In this document: piece by piece, positions 17,589-24,974 of the stretch
Layout: each line of letters opens with the position of its first letter
Numbering within the stretch: position 1 is the first letter of the stretch
Assembly (NCBI RefSeq): GCF_943788075.1
Contig: NZ_CALSOW010000006.1
Coordinates: forward strand, 1 to 64,000
Source of the DNA: an uncultured Candidatus Pelagibacter sp.
GTDB taxonomy: Bacteria > Pseudomonadota > Alphaproteobacteria > Pelagibacterales > Pelagibacteraceae
DNA length: 64,000 nucleotides
Direction of reading: 5' to 3'
The notes under the pieces: generated by a model
What the model was told of the DNA's origin: nothing
The model's database searches: none
The model's input: the letters and a program-made list of their open reading frames with translations, nothing else
Position numbers and translations under genes: made by a program

Positions 17589-18617
17589 TTAATTAGTGCT
17601 TATTAAATTAATTTGGTTAAATACTCTGTATAAAAAAGAACTCAACGAGATCATATTTTTATCTTGTAATTTTTTAATTATTTTAAATTGTTTGCTTTTT
17701 GTGTTCATTGAAAAAGAGTAAAGTTTTTTCTCATCTATATCTAAAAATTTATTTTCAATTAAAAATTCTAATTTTCTAACAACTGTTGCTCGAGGAATTC
17801 CTGTTATATCTGATATAGAAAACGCATTCATGCCTACTTGATTATTTTTTTTAACTTCTTTGAAAAATATTTCTCTATCAAAGTCTTTATTTTTAAAATT
17901 TTTATTTTGTACTGTATTTATTAATACAATTAATCCTATACATATAGTTTCTAAATCTAGAGTTTTAGTGTCTGTTTTCCAACGATTAGTAAAAACAAAT
18001 AAAAACTTATAAAAATGATACCAGCAAAAAGAAAAATTTTCTTTAATTGAGTTTGAAATTTCACTTACATTAAAAGCTCTATTGGATATTTTTTCAGATG
18101 CTAATATTTCACTAAACTTACTCACCAAGATGCTAAATTCTTCTAAAGTTTTTTTGGCTTGTGCTGTAATGTAACCAGATCTTTCTATAAATATTTTTTT
18201 TCCAGTTTTTTTAATTACTCTTTCTTTTTCTAATGCTTCGATCTTTCGTCTTACACTTTCTTTGGGTATCAAAAGATCTCTTGAGATATCACTAATATTA
18301 ATTTTTGGAATTTCTAATGATTTATCTTTATAGAATGTGTCGTAATCAATTATTATTCCATTTTTCCTAAACAATATTAAATCTTTATTAATGAGATAAA
18401 CTAAAATTATAAATTTTTCGATATCTCTATACTCACTATATGATCGGATAAGCCAATTGGTAACTAATGAGAAATATGCAGGTGCTAATTTACTAAAATT
18501 TTTATTAATAATTTCAAAAATTTTGTCTTCGTTTATTTCGTTAGATATACTTGGTATTGATTTCATGATTGCTAGTAAATTGATGATTTTAATAAACCCA
18601 TTTTGGTCACTTATCAA
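17589..18617 (-). CDS. putative transcription regulator with two winged-helix domains
   Basis: A 342-aa protein I do not recognise as a named family. Two regions look like the same winged helix-turn-helix unit: residues 104-146 (ISDISRDLLIPKESVRRKIE, then a basic wing KKTGKKIFIE) and residues 264-303 (FSISDITGIPRATVVRKLEF, then LIENKFLDIDEKKLYSF). The rest is helical and soluble. The first codon used here is TTG at 18617; ATG at 18566 would remove 17 residues. It is divergent from the autotransporter locus with a gap of about 100 bases containing a motif shared with another autotransporter promoter region, so it may control that locus (inference). Confidence 0.65.
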   Translation of the reverse strand: MISDQNGFIKIINLLAIMKSIPSISNEINEDKIFEIINKNFSKLAPAYFSLVTNWLIRSYSEYRDIEKFIILVYLINKDLILFRKNGIIIDYDTFYKDKSLEIPKINISDISRDLLIPKESVRRKIEALEKERVIKKTGKKIFIERSGYITAQAKKTLEEFSILVSKFSEILASEKISNRAFNVSEISNSIKENFSFCWYHFYKFLFVFTNRWKTDTKTLDLETICIGLIVLINTVQNKNFKNKDFDREIFFKEVKKNNQVGMNAFSISDITGIPRATVVRKLEFLIENKFLDIDEKKLYSFSMNTKSKQFKIIKKLQDKNMISLSSFLYRVFNQINLISTN

Positions 18618-18670
18618 GATATCAATTTAAATGCTTTTAAATGAGGCTATAGCTAGCTTATTTTATTCAT

Positions 18671-18679
18671 TTTGGGCAC
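18671..18679 (+). promoter_or_regulatory. TTTGGGCAC motif upstream of the first autotransporter gene
   Basis: TTTGGGCAC followed by CAA lies 44 bases upstream of the start of the Ig-repeat autotransporter gene and 54 bases from the regulator start. The same 9-mer followed by AAA occurs at 24915-24923 before the lectin autotransporter. GC-rich runs like this are scarce in the AT-rich intergenic DNA here. Candidate operator; not proven. Confidence 0.35.
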
Positions 18680-18714
18680 CAACACAGTTGTATTTCCTAG
18701 TTTTTCATTAGTCT

Positions 18715-21700
18715 GTGCTTGTGAAATTTTTTATTAAAGTATCTTTTTCAATATTTTTTATTTGCTTATTTAGTCTTAAAGCATTTGCTGGAGTTACTTA
18801 CGCTGGTAATGGTGAGAGGCTAGATCTGTCAGGAAGAAATGCATTCCCTCTAGGTATTGCATGGAACAATGATGGATCCAAATTATTTATATCTGGAAGT
18901 GATGGTTTTAATCATGGTTCTGATCATGAAGATGCAATTTTGGAATATAGTTGTTTAACAGATTATGATGTTTCGACATGTACTTATGTTCGTGAGCTTC
19001 CTTTAAATAACTCTCATTCGGGTGCAAATGGACCTGTAAATATTAAACGTGTTTATGCTTTAGAATTTAATGATACTGGAACAAAATTGTATGTGGGTAG
19101 TGGTGCAAACAATACTGGTGATAGCAATGGTCCAAATAGAAAAATTTATGAAATCACACTTGATGATGCATTTAATATGTCAGGTGGAACGTTAACAAAC
19201 ACATTGGATGTGAGTTCAGAGGATAGTATACCAACCGATATCTCATTTAATGACGATGGTTCAAAATTATTTGTCAATGGATTTCAAGGGAACACAGTAA
19301 TAGTGTATCCATTAGATACTGACTACAGTCTTGCAGCTAGTTCTGTTGGTACCCCAGCTGAATTTGATTTGCCTTCTCAGACACCCAAAAACAAAGATAT
19401 TATTTTTAATAATGATGGAACAAAGATGTATATATCGAGTGCAGATAGTTCTAACGATCATATTTCGGTATATTCTGTACCTACGGCTTTTGATTTGTCA
19501 GCTGGTTTTTCACATTTAGGAGATTTTAGTGTGCAGTCACAAAATTCACAACCTTGGGGTATCGAATTTAATGATGTTGGAACAAAACTTTTTATGGTCG
19601 GTTTTGCTAGTGAACAATATGTATATGAATATAGTTTAAGCACTGCATTTGATTTAGGTTTTACTGACCCAATATTAAGTTCATCAGTACCAGCTGATAA
19701 TGCAACTGGTGTTGCAGTGGATGCAAATATAGTTTTAAATTTTAGTGAAAACGTTGATCGTGAAAGTGGAGACATAGAAATTTATAAAATCTCAGGCGAA
19801 CTTGTTGAAACTATTAGTGTAACTAGTAATCAAGTAACAGGAACTGGAAGTAAGCAAATAACAGTCAACCCATCATCAAATTTTGACGATCTTACTCAAT
19901 ATTATGTCTTAATAGGTCCTACTGCTTTTGATGATGTTGATGGTAGATCATATGCTGGAATACCAAGTGATACAGAAGCTTTAAGTTTTACAACAGTAAA
20001 TACAATACCCACATTAACTTCATCAGTACCAGATGATGATGCAACCGGTGTGGCACTTAATTCAACTATTGTTCTTAATTTTAGTGAAAATGTTGATGCT
20101 GAAAGTGGTGGAACTATAACAATTAAAAAAACAACCGGTAATGCAACAGTTGAAACTATTAGTGTAACTAGTAGTCAAGTAACAGGATCTGGATCATCTC
20201 AAATAACGATTACTCCATCATCAAACTTTGAAGAAAACACCGAATATTATATTCTCATAAGCAACTCTGCCTTTGATGATAGTGATGGTGGCTCATATGC
20301 TGGAATAGCCTCTTTAACTGATCGAAGTTTTACAACAACTAACACATTGCCTACATTAACTTCATCAGTGCCAACTGATAATGCAACTAATATTGCAGTG
20401 GATGCAACTATTGTTCTTAATTTCAGCGAAAATGTTGATGCTGAAAGTGGTGGAACTATAATAATTAAAAAAACATCAGATGATTCACAGGTTGAAAGTA
20501 TTAACGTAACAGACACCGATCGAGTATCTGGATCTGGATCATCTCAAATAACGATCACTCCATCATCAAACTTTGATAATAATACTGAATATTATGTCTT
20601 AATATCTGCTAATGCTTTTGACGATATTAGTAGTGACTCTTATGCTGGAATACCAAGTTCTAAAACTGCTTTAAGTTTTACGACCACTAATGCAGTACCC
20701 ACATTAACTTCATCAGTACCCGCTGATGATGCAACTGATGTTGAAAGAGACGCAAATATTATTTTAAATTTTAGTGAAAATGTTGATGCTGAAACTGGAG
20801 ACATAGAAATTTATAAAACCTTAGGCGATGTACTTGTTGAAACCATTGGTGTAACAAGTAGCCAAGTAACAGGATCTGGAACATCCGAAATAACAATTAA
20901 TCCATCATCAAACTTTGATAGCCTAACTGAATATTATGTTTTAATAGATGCAACTGCTTTTGATAATAGTAGCAGTGGCTCATACGCTGGAATAAGTTCT
21001 ACAACTGCTTTAAGTTTTACTATTAAAGCAATGGTGGATCCAACAACAGATAAAGATGTTACAGGAACCATTGATGCTCAAAATATGATGGCCAAAACTA
21101 CCCTCACTGAATTTACAAGCATAGTTAATGATCGACTAAGATATTTAAGACAGAATAGAATTAATAAAGATTTTACCAAAAATAATATAAAATTAGATTT
21201 TGGAAACGCAATGTTAACATCGCTTGCAGAAACTATTCCAGCATCAAAGATTTCTTTACCAGATTTAATTCCTAAAAATTGGTCATCATGGAGTGAGGGC
21301 TTTATTGGCATGACAAGGATAGGAGATAGTAAAAATTCAACATCAAAAAAAATAGATACCCACGGTTTAGCTTTAGGTTTTGATACAAAATTAAACAATA
21401 ATGATCTATTAGGTTTAGCATTACAATTTAGTCAAAATGATAGTGAGGTTGGAACTAGTGGAACAGGAATTGATAGTAAAAACTATAATTTATCAATTTA
21501 TAGGACAAGACCTCTAGATGATGATAATTTTGTTGAAGGGTTTTTTGGATTTGTTTTAACTGAAAATGAACTGGTTAGAAAAAGTGGCACAAATACTTTA
21601 AAAGGATCTCGAAATGGAACTCAGATTTTTGGATCAATTAATTATGGTAAAACTTTTGATAAAGAAGATTTTAATTTAACCCCAATAGCTCGTGTTGATC

Positions 21701-22263
21701 TAGGTTACACTGAATTAGATGCTTATACAGAAATAGGTACTGACGCCTTAACCTACGGTAAACAAACTGTTGAAAGTGGTCTAGCTTCAATTGGTCTTGA
21801 GATTAATGATTTTATCAAATTTTCTAAGAGTTCTATAAAACCGTTTGGTTCATTTCAATATGGGCTAGACTTTAGCAATTCATCAGATTCAAAAATGAAT
21901 TACGTATCAGATACTTCAACGATTTACACATACACTCCAGGTATAAATTCTAAACATTTATTAACAGTAGAGGTTGGATTTAACTATGAGTTAAAAGATC
22001 ATTTAAAATTAATAGGTATTTTTAAAAGAATTCAAGGAAGCGAAAGTCAGCAAATAAACAATATAAGGTTTGGTTACCATTATATTAGTCAACGTGAAAC
22101 TGAGTATGCTATGAACTTAGAAGGTTCAGAAAAAATTGGATCTGAGTTTAAAATAAGCAAAAATGTTAATGATTTTAAAATTGATTTTAAATTAATTAAT
22201 CAAGATCTATCAAAACTTAATAACATTGATGAAGCAACGATTAGCTTTAAGAAGATTTTCTAG
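18715..22263 (+). CDS. autotransporter-like surface protein: beta-propeller-like blades, four Ig-like repeats, C-terminal barrel
   Basis: An 1182-aa secreted protein. Residues 1-27 are a signal peptide ending SLKAFA. Residues 30-315 hold at least five blade-like repeats with the core FNDDGSKLFV (LGIAWNNDGSKLFISG, DIIFNNDGTKMYISS, GIEFNDVGTKLFMVGF). Residues 318-773 are four repeats of about 114 aa beginning LTSSVPADDATDV and containing LNFSENVDAE and NPSSNF.xLTEYYVLI, as in Ig-like Big_5/SbsA domains. A linker (residues 775-855) and a barrel from WSSWSEGFIGMTRIG to the terminal Phe follow. It starts at GTG 18715 or GTG 18721. The predicted location is the outer membrane with an exposed passenger. 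Confidence 0.83.
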   Translation: MLVKFFIKVSFSIFFICLFSLKAFAGVTYAGNGERLDLSGRNAFPLGIAWNNDGSKLFISGSDGFNHGSDHEDAILEYSCLTDYDVSTCTYVRELPLNNSHSGANGPVNIKRVYALEFNDTGTKLYVGSGANNTGDSNGPNRKIYEITLDDAFNMSGGTLTNTLDVSSEDSIPTDISFNDDGSKLFVNGFQGNTVIVYPLDTDYSLAASSVGTPAEFDLPSQTPKNKDIIFNNDGTKMYISSADSSNDHISVYSVPTAFDLSAGFSHLGDFSVQSQNSQPWGIEFNDVGTKLFMVGFASEQYVYEYSLSTAFDLGFTDPILSSSVPADNATGVAVDANIVLNFSENVDRESGDIEIYKISGELVETISVTSNQVTGTGSKQITVNPSSNFDDLTQYYVLIGPTAFDDVDGRSYAGIPSDTEALSFTTVNTIPTLTSSVPDDDATGVALNSTIVLNFSENVDAESGGTITIKKTTGNATVETISVTSSQVTGSGSSQITITPSSNFEENTEYYILISNSAFDDSDGGSYAGIASLTDRSFTTTNTLPTLTSSVPTDNATNIAVDATIVLNFSENVDAESGGTIIIKKTSDDSQVESINVTDTDRVSGSGSSQITITPSSNFDNNTEYYVLISANAFDDISSDSYAGIPSSKTALSFTTTNAVPTLTSSVPADDATDVERDANIILNFSENVDAETGDIEIYKTLGDVLVETIGVTSSQVTGSGTSEITINPSSNFDSLTEYYVLIDATAFDNSSSGSYAGISSTTALSFTIKAMVDPTTDKDVTGTIDAQNMMAKTTLTEFTSIVNDRLRYLRQNRINKDFTKNNIKLDFGNAMLTSLAETIPASKISLPDLIPKNWSSWSEGFIGMTRIGDSKNSTSKKIDTHGLALGFDTKLNNNDLLGLALQFSQNDSEVGTSGTGIDSKNYNLSIYRTRPLDDDNFVEGFFGFVLTENELVRKSGTNTLKGSRNGTQIFGSINYGKTFDKEDFNLTPIARVDLGYTELDAYTEIGTDALTYGKQTVESGLASIGLEINDFIKFSKSSIKPFGSFQYGLDFSNSSDSKMNYVSDTSTIYTYTPGINSKHLLTVEVGFNYELKDHLKLIGIFKRIQGSESQQINNIRFGYHYISQRETEYAMNLEGSEKIGSEFKISKNVNDFKIDFKLINQDLSKLNNIDEATISFKKIF
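19669..21035 (+). repeat. four tandem ~343-bp repeats encoding Ig-like (Big_5-type) domains
   Basis: Units begin near 19669, 20012, 20350 and 20698. Each opens with the DNA equivalent of LSSSVP or LTSSVP and carries near-identical stretches such as those encoding LNFSENVDAE and VTSSQVTGSGSS. The nucleotide similarity shows recent duplication or gene conversion, which makes repeat-number variation between strains likely. Confidence 0.8.
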
Positions 22264-22273
22264 TTTAAATTTT

Positions 22274-24409
22274 ATGAAAAAAATATTTTTAATTATTATG
22301 TTTTATGTCATTTTTTTCAGTTCTAATGCCTTTGCTTTTATAGAATTTAAGCAGGAAAAAGATATTTCCTCAGACACTAATCATCTTAGAGGAATAACTT
22401 TTAAGCCTGATGGTTTAAGAATGTATGTAACTTCTGATGATTCAACTCCTACAGTCATTGAATATTCATTAACTGTTCCATTTGATATTAGTACCGCTAC
22501 TAAAATTTCTGAGAATGATCTAGAAGGTGAGGACGGTAATTTTGACAAACCTCATGCAATAGAATTTAAACCCGATGGAAAAGTAATGTATGTTATCCGA
22601 AGTCAGTCAGACTATGTGGGTGTACAACAGTTTAACCTTTCAACCGCTTGGGACACAAGAACAATCAGTTATGCCACAAGAAAAATTATAGATGGAGCTG
22701 GAGATTGTAGTACCAATGTTCAAGCAAGAGCCCTAGCTTTTAAACCTGATGGAACTCGTATGTTTGTCTCTCAAGAAGGCGCTGAAGTTGTTAGTCAATA
22801 TGATTTAACTACAGCATGGGATGTTTCGAGTGCAACAAATAATGTGTGTTCAAATAGTTTTGGAGGTGAAGAGTCTGATATGAGAAATATACAATTTAAT
22901 TCAGATGGAACTATAATGTATCTGGGTGGAAGTAGTGGAGATGATATTAATAAGTACACTCTATCTACACCTTGGGATATAAGTATAATTACTCACAGCA
23001 CGACAACTTATCCAATTAGTTCACAAACTGTCAATATGAGAGGATTTAAGTTTACAGCTAACTTTACAAAATTATATGTAACTGGAGATGATGGTGCTGG
23101 TACAGGAAAAAATGTTGTTTATGAATATAGTTTAGCTTGCGCTGGTACCATTACTTGTGCTGATGCATCAAAAAATGCTGATGTTAAAGCAATCATTGAA
23201 GCTAATGTTGAATTATCAAAACGTATAATTAAAAACAACACTCTTCCAATCTTTCATCGAATTGAGTGGTTAAGAAGACATAAAAATAAAGATAATTTAT
23301 CAAATCTTAATGCAGAAATTGATTTTACAAATGAAAAAATATCAAAATTAGTTAGTGCTCTTAAAAGCTCTAAAAAAGAAGTTGATAGAAGTTATGAGAG
23401 TGAGGATTGGTTTCAGTGGAGTGAAGGTAGAATTAGTTTAGGTAAAAACAAATCTATAAATTCATCATCAAGAGATTTTCACAGTTATGGTATCTCAGTT
23501 GGTGCAGATAAAATTAAAGATGATGATAGAGATGCTATGCATGGATACGTTTTTCAGTATGCAAACGATAATGTTGATATTGGATATCAAGGAACAAAAT
23601 TAGAGACTGATGCTTATAGTTTTGCCTTATATGATACCAAACTTAGAGATGATCATTTTTTTACAGATGCATTAATTGGAGTTAGTTTACTAAATATAGA
23701 TCAAAAAAGAGTTATTTATGGTAACATTTTAGAGGGAAACCGAGAAGGTCAACAAATCTATGGATCATTTAATTTTGGAAAAAGAATAGTTGATGAAGAT
23801 CTAAACCTCAATCCAGGTATTAAATTAGATTTAGGGTACACAAAACTAAAAGCATTTAGAGAAAAGTCAAATATAGCAAATAGTTTGACCGATGCATTAC
23901 TTTATAAAGAGCAAAATATTAAATCAGCATTAATAACACTCGGCGTCCTTTTAGATAAAACGGATAAAGATAAAGAAGAAGATGAAATCATTAATCACCA
24001 TGGTCGACTAGAGTATATTGCCGATCTAAGCCCATCATCAGACGCAGAATTTTATTATCTAAATAGTCAAAGTGCAGTTTACAATTATAATGTAGACAAC
24101 AAATCCAAACACAATTTTCGAATAGGTTATGGTTTTGATATAACTTCCATATCAGGCTGGTCATTAGTTGGAAATTTTGAAAGATTTAAAGCTAGTGGAA
24201 GAGGTTATAGTAATGAAATTTATTTATCAGTAGGTTATGTGCCAATTGATGAAATGAAATTTATGTTTAATGTGAGTAATTTTGAAAACACCAGTTTATC
24301 ATTAACCAATAGCATAAATGGATTTGATTTAAAGATGAGTTCTAATTACAATTTTTTAAGTGATATACCTGAGTATGGTGCAAAAATAGAAATTTCAAAT
24401 AAATTTTAA
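22274..24409 (+). CDS. autotransporter-like surface protein: beta-propeller-like passenger and C-terminal barrel
   Basis: A 711-aa secreted protein starting at ATG 22274 (MKKIFLIIMFYVIFFSSNA, signal peptide). Five blade-like repeats share FKPDGxxMYV (GITFKPDGLRMYVTSDD, ALAFKPDGTRMFVSQEG, NIQFNSDGTIMYLGG). The linker ADVKAIIEANVELSKRI with LPIFHRIEWLRRHKNKD is followed by a barrel from DWFQWSEGRISLGKNKS to the terminal NKF. The order is as in the preceding gene, but without Ig repeats. It starts 10 bases after that gene, so both are probably one transcript. It may recognise a ligand on the cell surface; the partner is unknown. Confidence 0.82.
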   Translation: MKKIFLIIMFYVIFFSSNAFAFIEFKQEKDISSDTNHLRGITFKPDGLRMYVTSDDSTPTVIEYSLTVPFDISTATKISENDLEGEDGNFDKPHAIEFKPDGKVMYVIRSQSDYVGVQQFNLSTAWDTRTISYATRKIIDGAGDCSTNVQARALAFKPDGTRMFVSQEGAEVVSQYDLTTAWDVSSATNNVCSNSFGGEESDMRNIQFNSDGTIMYLGGSSGDDINKYTLSTPWDISIITHSTTTYPISSQTVNMRGFKFTANFTKLYVTGDDGAGTGKNVVYEYSLACAGTITCADASKNADVKAIIEANVELSKRIIKNNTLPIFHRIEWLRRHKNKDNLSNLNAEIDFTNEKISKLVSALKSSKKEVDRSYESEDWFQWSEGRISLGKNKSINSSSRDFHSYGISVGADKIKDDDRDAMHGYVFQYANDNVDIGYQGTKLETDAYSFALYDTKLRDDHFFTDALIGVSLLNIDQKRVIYGNILEGNREGQQIYGSFNFGKRIVDEDLNLNPGIKLDLGYTKLKAFREKSNIANSLTDALLYKEQNIKSALITLGVLLDKTDKDKEEDEIINHHGRLEYIADLSPSSDAEFYYLNSQSAVYNYNVDNKSKHNFRIGYGFDITSISGWSLVGNFERFKASGRGYSNEIYLSVGYVPIDEMKFMFNVSNFENTSLSLTNSINGFDLKMSSNYNFLSDIPEYGAKIEISNKF

Positions 24410-24410
24410 T

Positions 24411-24824
24411 TTAAAACTTATTTGATAAAGTTAAGTTGGCATTATGATTTTCTTGTTTTGAAAAATCATTTTCTAAATTAAATTCTAAGTCAAATACACC
24501 TAGTGCTTTAGAAATTTTAAAGTTTGAAGTCATATCTTCACTAAGATCAAATGCAAACTCTGTTTCATTTTTATATAAAAAGCCTGCTGATAATGTATAT
24601 TGATATATTTGATCATTATTTTCACCTGACACAAACATCTTGGTTCCATCATTATTAAAAGCAATACCAACAGGAGCAGGAGTTTGAGAAGTAATATCGA
24701 AACCTGTTCCATCTCCATTTATGTTATCAAAAGTTGCAGCAGCAGCAGCAGCTTGTGCTGAGCTAACAAAAGTTAGATTAAAGATTAGGAATATTGAGAA
24801 TATTTTTTTTAAATAATTAAGCAT
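24411..24824 (-). CDS. miniature autotransporter-like protein lacking most of its passenger and barrel
   Basis: A 137-aa protein from ATG 24824 (MLNYLKKIFSIFLIFNLTFV, signal peptide ending AQA); an upstream ATG at 24848 is less likely. After a linker it has one complete propeller blade (PVGIAFNNDGTKMFVSGEN, YQYTLSAGF). It then jumps directly to barrel-end sequence (ETEFAFDLSEDMTSNFKIS through LTLSNKF). That tail aligns with the last 55 residues of the 1182-aa protein (ETEYAMNLEGSEKIGSEFKI). It is an in-frame internal deletion of a full-length relative. It faces convergently into the 711-aa gene with a 1-base gap. Confidence 0.7.
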   Translation of the reverse strand: MLNYLKKIFSIFLIFNLTFVSSAQAAAAAATFDNINGDGTGFDITSQTPAPVGIAFNNDGTKMFVSGENNDQIYQYTLSAGFLYKNETEFAFDLSEDMTSNFKISKALGVFDLEFNLENDFSKQENHNANLTLSNKF

Positions 24825-24914
24825 TGATTTTGATAGTAAGTTTGACAAATTTCTATAATGAAGACTTATTTCACAGCATAAAAATTTTCATCAAAAAAGA
24901 ACTTTTCAGCCCGA

Positions 24915-24923
24915 TTTGGGCAC
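24915..24923 (+). promoter_or_regulatory. TTTGGGCAC motif upstream of the lectin autotransporter gene
   Basis: Second copy of the 9-mer found at 18671-18679. It lies 52 bases before the start of the lectin autotransporter and 91 bases before the miniature autotransporter on the other strand, in a divergent 150-base gap. Position and spacing to the plus-strand gene are close to those of the first copy (44 bases). Confidence 0.35.
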
Positions 24924-24974
24924 AAACTAGAGTAGGTTAAGTAATAAAATAAATTTTATAGGTTAATTTACACT

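Noticed and set aside
19669..21035. CRISPR or other short-repeat array
   Set aside because: The repeats are ~343 bp, in frame and encode a protein domain; there is no short repeat-spacer pattern.
22226..22273. Start of the second autotransporter at 22226
   Set aside because: This lies inside the end of the previous gene; ATG 22274 gives a clean signal peptide.
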